Source: Paenibacillus plantarum (GTDB lineage Bacteria; Bacillota; Bacilli; Paenibacillales; NBRC-103111). Taken from it: 64,000 bases of DNA. This document shows, piece after piece, positions 55,306 through 63,815 of this stretch. Below the pieces are notes generated by a model. It worked only from the letters and a program-made list of their open reading frames with translations. It did not search any database and had not been told where the DNA came from. Position 1 is the first letter of the stretch, and every line of letters starts with the position of its first letter. The stretch lies in NCBI RefSeq assembly GCF_013141695.1, contig NZ_WHNY01000006.1:1-64000 (forward strand). Reading direction: 5' to 3'. The translations under genes were made by a program, and so were the position numbers.

Positions 55306-56376
55306 TTAATCTTCTCCTAAGGTCATTTCATATTCTTTGATCGCATCTCGGTGGATAATACCTTCTTCCACTAATTGCTTCAAGCTGGATACCATCGTTT
55401 GCATACCGATTTGTCGATTCGTTTGAATGACCGATTTGATTTGATAAATCTTTTCTTGCCGAATTAAGTTGGCTACAGCGGGTGTATTGATTAATATTTC
55501 CAGCGCCATGGCCCTTCCTCGTCCATCCATTCGCGGTACTAAACGTTGGGATAAAACACTGATGAGTACGGATGCTAGCTGTACGCGTATTTGTCGTTGT
55601 TGCTCAGTTGGAAATACATCAATAATCCGATCGACGGTTTGAGGAGCATCCGGGGTATGAAGTGTCGCGAGGACAAGGTGACCTGTTTCCGCTGCTGTAA
55701 TGGCTGTCTTGATCGTTTCCAAATCCCGCATCTCACCAACTAGAATGACATCAGGATCTTGACGTAATGCAGCACGCAAACCATTGGAGAACGTTAACGT
55801 ATCAATACCAATTTCACGTTGTGCCACCAGACAATTTTTACTTGGATGAATATACTCGATCGGATCTTCCAACGTAATAATATGTTTCTTCTGAGTTTCA
55901 TTAATGAAATCAATGATAGAAGCAAGCGTCGTTGACTTACCGCTGCCTGTAGGACCTGTTACTAGAACCAGACCTTGATGCTTGTGTGCAAACTCCTGAA
56001 CCAAATCAGGCAAATTCAAGCTAAAAAGGGAGGGCACTGTCGTCGACAAGACACGAAACACCATGTTAATATGTCGTTTTTGCTTAAATACATTGCCCCG
56101 ATAACGAGAAAGACCTGGCAGCTCGAACGAAAAGTCAACTTCCCCCTTTTTAGATAATGTTTCATATTGTTCCTTCGTTAATATTTCTTTCGCCATGCGA
56201 TGTGTATCCTCAGGAGAAAGAACGGAATCAACCACCTTCATCAACTTCCCATGTAGCCGCATAAGTGGTTCTGTCGTTGCATTAATGTGCAAGTCAGAAG
56301 CCTTCGATTCGTAAGAAACACGCAGCAGATCTTTCAGTGATAAGATGTCAGAGGTCGTTGGTGAAATCATACTCAT
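55306..56376 (-). CDS. pilT: Type IV pilus retraction ATPase PilT
   Basis: The 356-residue hexameric ATPase powers pilus retraction and twitching. It has a PAS-like N-domain (about 10-110) and a RecA-like domain with Walker A GPTGSGKSTT, the Asp box ITLEDPIEY, Walker B GEMRDLETI, and the His box LATLHTPDA, plus the family AIRNLIRE-like segment here read as VANLIRQEKIYQIKS. No zinc cysteines, unlike PilB. GGGAGG fits the ATG at 56376; the first ATG at 56391 precedes that site. It follows pilO by 30 nt. Confidence 0.95.
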   Translation of the reverse strand: MSMISPTTSDILSLKDLLRVSYESKASDLHINATTEPLMRLHGKLMKVVDSVLSPEDTHRMAKEILTKEQYETLSKKGEVDFSFELPGLSRYRGNVFKQKRHINMVFRVLSTTVPSLFSLNLPDLVQEFAHKHQGLVLVTGPTGSGKSTTLASIIDFINETQKKHIITLEDPIEYIHPSKNCLVAQREIGIDTLTFSNGLRAALRQDPDVILVGEMRDLETIKTAITAAETGHLVLATLHTPDAPQTVDRIIDVFPTEQQRQIRVQLASVLISVLSQRLVPRMDGRGRAMALEILINTPAVANLIRQEKIYQIKSVIQTNRQIGMQTMVSSLKQLVEEGIIHRDAIKEYEMTLGED

Positions 56377-56406
56377 CGTATTTCCTCCCATATGTACATG
56401 GTTTTA

Positions 56407-57114
56407 TTAATAGACTGGATTCGTCTTTCCAGCAGGTTTCGTATAAGGAACCTGAAGCGGATTCTTGAAAAACTTCTGTAACCCTGGTGCATAATAGGAA
56501 ACTACGGAAACATTGACCGTTATTTCTCTTTTCAAAGCATTCAGCTTCACGGGGGCTCCGCCCTTAACCGCAAAAGTCAACTTGTCAATCTGCATCAAGC
56601 GATTGGTCGTTTGCAGTTCATCTAGAAAACGATGGATCTGCGCATAATCCCCTTTAGCTGTTGTGTTGAGCTTGATCGGAATGGCAAGTGATGGCATCGG
56701 TGGAGCCACCTGTGTAACGGTTGTACTTTCTTTCGCAGGGGCTGGTGAGCTCGTTGGAGCTTTACTCACAACATCGGACGCCTTGCCAATTTCAAAGTTG
56801 TAACTGGCCAGTGACATCTTCGTAATGACCTCTAACATTCGAATCTCACGTATGAGCCCTTCTACATCCGGTTCTTCAGGCACGTGAAAACGTGTTTGTG
56901 AGAGACTTACTTGTTCCGCAGCCCCAATTGCACCACCGCCTGCTGATCGTTTATTCAAGTCGTCTAGCTCTTGTTTTTTCTGTATAAGTAGTCTCTCTTT
57001 GGAGACCTTTTCACTCTGAAGTGGTGAAATGAAATTGATATACACCATCACAAGCGTCAACGCGAGGATGAACGCCACGATGATTTGATTCCTTTTACTG
57101 CTGAGCATGCTCAT
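56407..57114 (-). CDS. Type IV pilus inner-membrane assembly protein PilO-like
   Basis: The approximately 235-residue product has one N-terminal membrane helix (IIVAFILALTLVMVYINFI), a coiled-coil (about 33-60), a Ser/Pro/Thr linker (about 110-130) and a ferredoxin-like domain (HRFLDELQTTNRLMQIDKLT). This is the PilO layout. PilO pairs with PilN in the platform below the motor. The ATG at 57114 follows AAAGG with long spacing; a TTG at 57126 overlapping the previous stop is an alternative. Function follows from order in pilMNO. Confidence 0.85.
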   Translation of the reverse strand: MSMLSSKRNQIIVAFILALTLVMVYINFISPLQSEKVSKERLLIQKKQELDDLNKRSAGGGAIGAAEQVSLSQTRFHVPEEPDVEGLIREIRMLEVITKMSLASYNFEIGKASDVVSKAPTSSPAPAKESTTVTQVAPPMPSLAIPIKLNTTAKGDYAQIHRFLDELQTTNRLMQIDKLTFAVKGGAPVKLNALKREITVNVSVVSYYAPGLQKFFKNPLQVPYTKPAGKTNPVY

Positions 57115-57122
57115 ACGTTCGA

Positions 57123-57734
57123 TCAACCTTTCTTGTTGGGCTCGGACTTGTATTGAAGCTCGAAAGTCGCTTGAATGACAGGCAATGGCGGATCAGTAAC
57201 AACCGGAGCATTTTTATCTTCTTGTGCCGCTATCACTTTGTTCATCCCACTGGTAGAAATTAAGGTAAACGAGCTGGAAGCTTTCGTCGCTTGCATGAAT
57301 GTAATGATATCTTCGCTTGTAGCAAAATTCCCTGTCACCTTAACCTTATTACCATCTCCGAAGGAGAGAGCGGTAAGATTTGAGGTAAGTGGCATTAGAG
57401 CAGAAAGTTTATCGAGCACATCTGTCGCTAAAGGCTTGCTTGCGAGGAGTTGTTTCGGTAAAGCAACGAAATCAGCAACCGCCCCAGCAGAAGGGGAACT
57501 TGCAATCTTCGTTTGACTTTCTTTAATTTGAAGGTTGACCTGCTCCAATGCCTTATTCGTGTTCTTAATTTCTGACTTTGCGCTCGTATACATCCATCCC
57601 ATTCCACCAATTACCACCACGATCGCAGTCAAAAACACATAGCGGAGAATGGGACTAGTTCCTGCTTGTTCTTCGTGCCGCATTTGCAGCAAGTTAATTT
57701 CGATGGATTGTAGCTTCTGTACGCCTGCACTCAT
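57123..57734 (-). CDS. Type IV pilus assembly protein PilN-like
   Basis: The 203-residue product has a cytoplasmic N-terminus with IEINLLQMR (the PilN motif INLLP-type that docks into PilM), one membrane helix (VFLTAIVVVIGGMGWMYTSA), a coiled-coil and a ferredoxin-like head. AAGGAG lies 10 nt before the ATG at 57734, inside the end of pilM; the longer frame at 57788 has no such site. It overlaps or nearly touches pilM and pilO, so the three are translationally coupled. Confidence 0.87.
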   Translation of the reverse strand: MSAGVQKLQSIEINLLQMRHEEQAGTSPILRYVFLTAIVVVIGGMGWMYTSAKSEIKNTNKALEQVNLQIKESQTKIASSPSAGAVADFVALPKQLLASKPLATDVLDKLSALMPLTSNLTALSFGDGNKVKVTGNFATSEDIITFMQATKASSSFTLISTSGMNKVIAAQEDKNAPVVTDPPLPVIQATFELQYKSEPNKKG

Positions 57735-57739
57735 CGTCC

Positions 57740-58738
57740 TTAAGCTCCTTTCATCGCCAGTCCAACTGGAACCGCGTAGGCTTGACATGTTGTGTCTTCA
57801 TCTTTCAGAATGGCAGGCAATGGAAACGATGTAATCTCACCTGTGAAAGCACTCTCTAGATGTTCTGGAAGTGCCGTGATCCATTCATGATCGCCTACCA
57901 AATAAACGAGCTCGACATGCTTCTGATCGTTGGAAACCGTGTATTGGAAATAATTCAAGACACGGCCAAGCTCCATAGATAGATTGCGCGCATAAGCTGC
58001 AAGCTGGTCGGTGCCTGTATCTAGGAAGAAACTTGTATTAATCTGAATCGATCGAAAAAACACAGGGATGCCATCTACGAATATGCTGACATCCGCATGA
58101 TCTGGCTCGACATGCAGCAGCATGAATCGTTCCTTCATCGCGGAGCCAGTTAATTTGGTATGACGTACCAACATACGATGAAGAGCTAGTGGTGCCAAAT
58201 CAACAGCTACTGGCACTAGCCCTGATTGCTTGACGACGTGTGCATAGCTTTCAACCACCTCGCCGGGTGTCGCAAAGATGAGAACTTCCTCTTGTGCAGA
58301 AGACTTGGAAGATTTCACTGCACCTTCCGAAGAAGCAGCCGCTTCATCTTTGGGGGTTCCGAGTCGAACAAAATCAAACACTGGATTTTTGAAAGGCAAT
58401 TGCTGTCCGCCATGTAATTCAACGTCGATCATATTACGTAATGCTTTATCTTTTAAGGCCGAAAAAACGGATTTACGGAGTACCACATTGGATAGTGGCA
58501 CCGTCACATTGATATGTGCACCTTGTAACCCAATTTGCTTGACTAGGGTTGAAATGCGCGCAATGACCGAATCTTCGTCCACGAATTTTCCGTGTTTAAT
58601 ACTGCCTCTATCCAGCGCAATGGAATGACGCTGTGTCAGGGTAACCTGTCCATTCACGTTCATGATTTCAACCAGCTTCGCTTCTGTATCCGAAATTTGC
58701 ATGCCGTATGTATACTTGCTCGTTTTCTTTGCGAACAT
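57740..58738 (-). CDS. Type IV pilus assembly protein PilM-like
   Basis: The 332-residue product has the actin-like fold of PilM: KYTYGMQISDTEAKLVEIMN at the start, FRSIQINTSFFLDTGTDQLA in the second half, and VYLVGDHEWITALPEHLESA near the end. PilM is a cytoplasmic ring protein that binds PilN and the motor ATPases. A Ser/Glu-rich insertion (about 125-145) is unusual. GAGAGGAG precedes the ATG. It is the first gene after the pilin and a very stable hairpin at 58776-58802. Confidence 0.88.
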   Translation of the reverse strand: MFAKKTSKYTYGMQISDTEAKLVEIMNVNGQVTLTQRHSIALDRGSIKHGKFVDEDSVIARISTLVKQIGLQGAHINVTVPLSNVVLRKSVFSALKDKALRNMIDVELHGGQQLPFKNPVFDFVRLGTPKDEAAASSEGAVKSSKSSAQEEVLIFATPGEVVESYAHVVKQSGLVPVAVDLAPLALHRMLVRHTKLTGSAMKERFMLLHVEPDHADVSIFVDGIPVFFRSIQINTSFFLDTGTDQLAAYARNLSMELGRVLNYFQYTVSNDQKHVELVYLVGDHEWITALPEHLESAFTGEITSFPLPAILKDEDTTCQAYAVPVGLAMKGA

Positions 58739-58775
58739 TGCGGTAACTCCTCTCGGTTATGCTTGACTTGAAATT

Positions 58776-58802
58776 GGCGCGCCGCCCGAAGACGGCGCGC
58801 GC
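58776..58802 (-). terminator. Very stable UUCG hairpin between pilin and pilM genes
   Basis: On the minus strand GCGCGCCGTC-TTCG-GGCGGCGCGC forms a 10-bp stem closed by C(UUCG)G, an exceptionally stable RNA tetraloop. It starts 10 nt after the pilin stop. No T-tract follows, so it more likely protects the pilin message 3' end or partly attenuates transcription than fully terminates it. Confidence 0.6.
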
Positions 58803-58810
58803 TTGTTTAA

Positions 58811-59356
58811 TTACTCTCGAACGTCTGTTGTGGCCGTACCGAATTTCAATGCATCAATATCTACTTCTTTAACGGACGTGATGTGGGATACCCCACCAGT
58901 ACCTGCCTTCACAAGTGAAACCGTATACGTGTAGTTTCCAGTCGTCGTATCTTGTGTAACAACAACCTTGGAAAGATCTTTATCATATCCGTTTGGTTTG
59001 TCAGATGGATTTTTGGGAACAGTTTCCAAGAATCCACCTTTTTCCAACTTATCTAAGGACCAACCAGCAGCGTCTGTAGCTTCAGCAGGGCTTAAACCTT
59101 GACCTGTAATCATTAATCGCGTTGCATCAATGACCATATGAGCATTTGATTTATGTGCGCTTACGCGTGTATTCTTAATAATTCCTCCAACAGATGGAAT
59201 TGCAATCGCAGCAATAATCGCAATGATAACGATAACCGCTAGCAACTCAATCAAAGTCAAACCTTTTTGGTTTTTGTTTAACTCTTTCAAAGAAAATTTC
59301 GAAAACTTCGGTAAACGGAAATTCATCTTTTTGCTGTTCATTGTCAATTCGTTCAT
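58811..59356 (-). CDS. pilA: Major type IV prepilin
   Basis: The 181-residue product has a long basic leader of 32 residues, the class III cleavage site KG|LTLIE (Glu at +5), the classic hydrophobic N-helix (LLAVIVIIAIIAAIAIPSVG), and a head of about 110 residues with no cysteines. After cleavage by PilD it would polymerise into the filament. GAGGTGGG fits the ATG at 59356; the longer frame from 59449 adds residues that overlap the intergenic region. It sits between pilC and pilM and is followed by a very stable hairpin, in line with a high-level message. Confidence 0.9.
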   Translation of the reverse strand: MNELTMNSKKMNFRLPKFSKFSLKELNKNQKGLTLIELLAVIVIIAIIAAIAIPSVGGIIKNTRVSAHKSNAHMVIDATRLMITGQGLSPAEATDAAGWSLDKLEKGGFLETVPKNPSDKPNGYDKDLSKVVVTQDTTTGNYTYTVSLVKAGTGGVSHITSVKEVDIDALKFGTATTDVRE

Positions 59357-59484
59357 TGCATTCCCACCTCTAGGTTTATTTTGGTTATGTACCTGATCTT
59401 GCCAATCTTGACTTACGTTATGTTGTAATGCTTGTAAAGACTGCGACATGTTTGTCTATCACCTCCCTTCAAGTTAGTAAGAAA

Positions 59485-60714
59485 TTAGTTAAGGAAATTA
59501 TCGTACATTTTGAACATCGGACTCATGATCGCTGCTACAATTACACCAACTATGCTGGAAACAAAGAGCAGCATGAGGGGTTCAATCACCGCCTTTAATC
59601 GATCTACACTCTGATCAACGTCCGCTTCAAAGAAATCAGCAATCTTGGCTAGCATATTATCGACTTGCCCTGTCTCCTCCCCGATGATTAGCATTTGCAC
59701 AACCATTTTGGGAAAAATACCACTTTTCTGAATCGGTTCCGATAGCATTTTACCTTGCTGCAAGCTGTCTTTGGCATCTCGGAGCACCTTGGCAATCACG
59801 CGATTACCAACGACTTTCGCGGTTACATCCAGTGCCTGTAAGACAGGCACTGCACTCACGAACAGAGAGGACATCGTACGCGTCATTCGAGCAACTGCAG
59901 CTTTTTTGAGAATAATACCAAAGACCGGAATCTTAAACTTGATCGTATCGATCCAGTACTTTCCTTCTTCACTCGAAGCAAAACTCCGATACAAGATAAT
60001 CACACCTACCAGCCCTGCCAAGAACATCCACCAATAATGCACGATCGCATCACTGGAGTTCATGACAAATTTAGTGATAAGTGGTAATTCGGACCCTTGC
60101 TCTAGAAACATATCTGCGAAAGTTGGGACAATTTTCAGAAGTAGGAAAATAACGACACCAATGGCGATTATCAAAACTACGATCGGGTACGTCATCGCTG
60201 ACTTAACCTTTTGAACCGTTTTGTGTTCTTTCTCATAATGATCTGCCATTCGTTCCAGAACCTCGTCCAAATTACCGCCAGTTTCACCGGAAGCCATCAT
60301 ATTGACGAACATATCGGGAAATACTTTCGGATGTTCGCCCATCCCTTTCGATAAGGGGTGCCCGCTTCTGATTTGCTCCGAGATATCACCTAATGCCGCT
60401 TTCAAATATTTGGAGGTGGATTGATCTTCCAGAATCGAAACAGCTTGATCAATTTGAATCCCAGCTCGGATCAACGTAGCGAATTGCCGACAGAAGATGA
60501 CGAAGTCCTCTAGCTTGACTGCCCTACCGATATGAATCTCCAGATCCATCGTTGTCTTCCGCTGCTCTTGGATGCTCCGAATGGTTATCCCGCGTCCCCG
60601 CAACTCCGTAATCGCCAGCTGTTTGTTCTGTGCTTTCACTATCCCTTTCAGCTTCTTACCGCTTTCATTGACGGCTTCATACGTAAAGTTCGCCAAGTTA
60701 TTGTTCACCCCCAT
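59485..60714 (-). CDS. pilC: Type IV pilus platform protein PilC
   Basis: The 409-residue inner-membrane platform protein has two T2SSF (GspF) repeats: FVIFCRQFATLIRAGIQIDQ in the first and MTRTMSSLFVSAVPVLQALD in the second, with three hydrophobic helices (IVVLIIAIGVVIFLLLKIV; WWMFLAGLVGVIILYRSFA; LMLLFVSSIVGVIVAAIMSP). An N-terminal segment FTYEAVNESGKKLKGIVKAQ is typical. AAGG lies 8 nt before the ATG. PilB and PilT turn PilC to insert or remove pilin. It follows pilB by 23 nt. Confidence 0.95.
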   Translation of the reverse strand: MGVNNNLANFTYEAVNESGKKLKGIVKAQNKQLAITELRGRGITIRSIQEQRKTTMDLEIHIGRAVKLEDFVIFCRQFATLIRAGIQIDQAVSILEDQSTSKYLKAALGDISEQIRSGHPLSKGMGEHPKVFPDMFVNMMASGETGGNLDEVLERMADHYEKEHKTVQKVKSAMTYPIVVLIIAIGVVIFLLLKIVPTFADMFLEQGSELPLITKFVMNSSDAIVHYWWMFLAGLVGVIILYRSFASSEEGKYWIDTIKFKIPVFGIILKKAAVARMTRTMSSLFVSAVPVLQALDVTAKVVGNRVIAKVLRDAKDSLQQGKMLSEPIQKSGIFPKMVVQMLIIGEETGQVDNMLAKIADFFEADVDQSVDRLKAVIEPLMLLFVSSIVGVIVAAIMSPMFKMYDNFLN

Positions 60715-60737
60715 TCATAGCCTTCTTCATTTCACTG

Positions 60738-62468
60738 CTATTCGTCTGCCACGGCTTTCAACACTTCTTCAATTGTGGTATGACCTTGGCGAATCTTGAG
60801 CAAGCCATCGTAGAGCATATTTTTAAAACCATTCTTCATCAAATGCTGCTCCAACTCGCTAACTGGTCGATTCTGTACAATTAGGCTGCGCAGCGGTTCA
60901 TCGACAACTAGCAGTTCATGTACGGCGATACGACCTCTGTAACCTGTTTTATTGCATGTTCCACAGCCCTTGCCCCTCGTTACCATGATCGGTTTATCCA
61001 TGGCTCTCGGCGAAGTCATAGGTACTACAACCCCTGTTCCAGTTCCCGCCAGTTGTTGTTCAGTTCCGCTTAGCAGCCCATGCGTTTCTAGCAGCTTCAT
61101 TTCATCTTCTCTGGCAGGTACCTGGGCTGCACATTCACGACATACGCGCCGCACTAGGCGCTGAGCTACGATACAGGAGAGCGAGGAAGCGATGAGATAA
61201 GAATCAATTCCCATATCAACAAGTCGGCTAATCGTACTGACGGCACTGTTCGTATGGATGGTGCTTAACACCAAGTGCCCCGTAAGAGAAGCACGTACCG
61301 CAATCTCTGCTGTCTCCGCATCTCGGACCTCCCCGACCATAACAATGTTCGGATCTTGCCTGAGAATGGATCGTAAGCCAGAAGCGAAAGTTAAACCAAT
61401 CTGCGAGTTAACCTGTACTTGCGTTACACCGTTCATTCGATACTCGACGGGATCCTCAACCGTAATGATTTTGACATCATCACCATTTAATTGACCCAAT
61501 GCTGAATAGAGTGTTGATGTTTTCCCGCTTCCCGTAGGTCCCGAGATCAGCATGATCCCATTCGGCTTCTGTATCATTTTGTCGAATTTCACCAAATTCG
61601 CATCACTGAGTCCCAATTCGGCAATTTTTTTAACACCTGCCGATTGATCTAAGATCCGAAGAACGATACTTTCACCATGAACGGTCGGTAATGTCGAAAC
61701 CCGTATATCAATTCGGCGGTTATCCACCTGCATCTGGATTCGACCATCTTGCGGTAGTCGTCTTTCCGCAATGTTCAACTTTGCAATGATTTTCAACCTT
61801 GCCGTCAACACGCCTTGCATATGCTTCGGCAGCGCTTTCTCCGTTCGAAGCACACCATCGATTCGGTACTTCACGATCAGCTGTTTCTCTTGAGGATCAA
61901 CATGAATATCGGACGCCCTCTGCTGCACAGCGGATTGAATGATTTGATTGACCAGCTTTACGATCGGTGATCCTTGATCATTCGCTTCGGATTCCTCATC
62001 TTTGATCTCGATTTTATCTAAGTCGACCATTAATTCATCGACAGATTCTTTCATGCCATAATTTTTCGTGATCGCTTGCTCGACTTCAGAACGAATGGCT
62101 ATGACTGGCTGGACGCTCATGTTCGTCGCCATTCGAATTTCTTCAATGGCTCCATAGTTCAACGGATCAACCATGGCAACTTTGATTTTGCCATTCTTTC
62201 GTTCAATCGGGATCACACAGTGCTTGCGAGCAAGCGTTTCTGGGATAAGTTGAACGGTTTGCATATCGAGTTGTGTCTCAAACATATTAACAACCGGAAA
62301 CCCTAACTGAAATTCGAGTACTTCAACCAGTTGTCTTTCTGTGATCAACCCTTTATCGATAAGAATCTCACCGATTTTCTTCCTCGTGTGCACCTGCTGC
62401 TTCAGCCCTTGTTCAAGCTGATCCTCTGTGATGAGTCCGTTCATTACAAATAATTCACCTATGCGCAT
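60738..62468 (-). CDS. pilB: Type IV pilus extension ATPase PilB with MshEN-type N-terminus
   Basis: The 576-residue ATPase drives pilus extension. Residues 2-25 and 31-54 are two copies of the R/K-[LI]-G-x(6)-G-[LI]-[LI]-x4-L-x3-L-x2-Q pattern with a 5-residue spacer; this is the tandem MshEN motif known to bind cyclic di-GMP. The rest is standard: N2 domain (about 150-280), Walker A GPTGSGKTS, Asp box ITVEDPVEY, Walker B VGEVRDAET, His box STIHTNSA, and four zinc cysteines (CRECA and CGTCN). GGGAGG precedes the ATG. It is 60 nt downstream of the VanW-like gene. Confidence 0.95.
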   Translation of the reverse strand: MRIGELFVMNGLITEDQLEQGLKQQVHTRKKIGEILIDKGLITERQLVEVLEFQLGFPVVNMFETQLDMQTVQLIPETLARKHCVIPIERKNGKIKVAMVDPLNYGAIEEIRMATNMSVQPVIAIRSEVEQAITKNYGMKESVDELMVDLDKIEIKDEESEANDQGSPIVKLVNQIIQSAVQQRASDIHVDPQEKQLIVKYRIDGVLRTEKALPKHMQGVLTARLKIIAKLNIAERRLPQDGRIQMQVDNRRIDIRVSTLPTVHGESIVLRILDQSAGVKKIAELGLSDANLVKFDKMIQKPNGIMLISGPTGSGKTSTLYSALGQLNGDDVKIITVEDPVEYRMNGVTQVQVNSQIGLTFASGLRSILRQDPNIVMVGEVRDAETAEIAVRASLTGHLVLSTIHTNSAVSTISRLVDMGIDSYLIASSLSCIVAQRLVRRVCRECAAQVPAREDEMKLLETHGLLSGTEQQLAGTGTGVVVPMTSPRAMDKPIMVTRGKGCGTCNKTGYRGRIAVHELLVVDEPLRSLIVQNRPVSELEQHLMKNGFKNMLYDGLLKIRQGHTTIEEVLKAVADE

Positions 62469-62528
62469 TGGGGGTCCTCCCTTCTGTTAATAGAGTACGT
62501 GACGGATCTGTGCAACCTAACAAGTGAT

Positions 62529-63545
62529 TTAAGGTGATTTCAGCTCTTCCGCTGTTGGCGCCTTCGCGATGACAATGGGATGCGGCGCGTAGTAATCTTT
62601 ATATATCAACTCGTTCTTGCCATCATTCTTCACATCAGCGAATACCTTGACTAGAAGTCCTGATTGACCTTCACTACGTTTATCACCTTGACCAGCCAGT
62701 GTAAAATCCGTGAGTACAATACTCTCTGGTGCGAATACTTCTTTACTAACCGTAATTTTCGGAGCTTTCCAATCCGTTTTCGGTTTCCCATTGAACGTAA
62801 CGACAGGTGTTTCCCCGTTGTATATCACGCCAACTGTTATGGGTACGCCGATTGAATTATAGAAGGTTAAATCTTTCAGCTCGCTTTGAAAATTAACATC
62901 GAATCCAGCAGCTGCATAAGCGGGATTATCTTGATGCGGATAACGTTCACCAACTTGCATGCCAGCACGCAGTGCAGCTTCATACATTAAGGATGCCACA
63001 TGCGATAACTCATCTTCCTTCTTCTCAGGCACTTTGCCTTTGCTGACCTCGGTCAACCAAGCCTGGAAGGAAAATAGCTTCCCTGACTCAATTTTGATCA
63101 TTCCCACCTGCTCTAGCCATGATTTCTCATTCGCATTTACAGCAACAATACTCTGCGCTTGCGAAATGACTTGCAGACCCGTTGTGGACGTCTTGTCTGA
63201 TGAAGTTGTTGCAGCTGTACTTATAGGTGTACTAACAGGTACAGCTGTTGGCGATGCCGTGGCCGTAGTTGTTGGCGTTGCTACCGGATTAACCGATGGC
63301 TTCGCACTTTCTTTGTCCACGCCAGCTGCAAGCGCTGTTCCTTTCGTTGAAGCATGATCCGTGTCTTTCCAGAACATCAAGCTTTCCAGTTTGTGTTCAG
63401 AATTCCACTCAATGAACCCTGCCGCCGATAATCCATATACACTTCCAGAACCGACGACGCCTAGAAGAAGAATCCATTTAATAGGCTGCAGGATCAAGGC
63501 CCTTCTTCTTTGTCTCATAGCCAACCGTCCCTCAAAGCTCGACAT
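62529..63545 (-). CDS. Membrane-anchored VanW-like protein
   Basis: The 338-residue product has an N-terminal membrane anchor (IKWILLLGVVGSGSVYGLSA), a long Thr/Ser/Ala/Pro-rich linker (about 75-130), and a VanW-like domain (VASLMYEAALRAGMQVGERYPHQ region through NSIGVPITVGVIYNG) as in YoaR-type proteins. The domain has no proven activity and is often found near peptidoglycan-related systems. The ATG at 63545 has GGGAGGG just upstream; the longer frame starting at 63611 reads through the promoter. It is the first gene of the pilus run, so the protein may open or remodel the wall for the pilus; this is inference. Confidence 0.78.
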   Translation of the reverse strand: MSSFEGRLAMRQRRRALILQPIKWILLLGVVGSGSVYGLSAAGFIEWNSEHKLESLMFWKDTDHASTKGTALAAGVDKESAKPSVNPVATPTTTATASPTAVPVSTPISTAATTSSDKTSTTGLQVISQAQSIVAVNANEKSWLEQVGMIKIESGKLFSFQAWLTEVSKGKVPEKKEDELSHVASLMYEAALRAGMQVGERYPHQDNPAYAAAGFDVNFQSELKDLTFYNSIGVPITVGVIYNGETPVVTFNGKPKTDWKAPKITVSKEVFAPESIVLTDFTLAGQGDKRSEGQSGLLVKVFADVKNDGKNELIYKDYYAPHPIVIAKAPTAEELKSP

Positions 63546-63574
63546 TTTCCCTCCCGTTTCGGTGGGATGCCTCA

Positions 63575-63602
63575 AATATAGACGGTAATTTCTGTAGAGC
63601 AA
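63575..63602 (-). promoter_or_regulatory. Candidate promoter of the pilus gene run
   Basis: On the minus strand TTGCTC (63597-63602) and TATATT (63575-63580) are 16 bp apart, ending 30 bp before the VanW-like start. The -35 is a weak match. No cyclic-di-GMP riboswitch pattern was seen upstream. The rest of 63612-63815 contains nothing I can support. Confidence 0.35.
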
Positions 63603-63815
63603 ATCATACATATTTATTAATTCAAATGACCTAATGCATGAACTATAATTCTTAAGCCACGTTAGCCATTCAGGCGCTATTTTATAGGGAATTCAATCTA
63701 GATGGGGTCAGAAGCAGGAGGCTGAAATCGGGATTTCGCTAAAGAGATCATACTTAGGAAGCGGTTTCATATAGTTCTTTCGAAGCGCCCATATGCCTTT
63801 TAAATTTCACAGCTT

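Noticed and set aside
58776-58783. GGCGCGCC as a deliberate cloning site
   Set aside because: It is one arm of a natural 10-bp UUCG hairpin and there are no other signs of engineered sequence.
63612-63815. Cyclic-di-GMP riboswitch upstream of the pilus genes
   Set aside because: The conserved GEMM core was looked for on the minus strand and not found.
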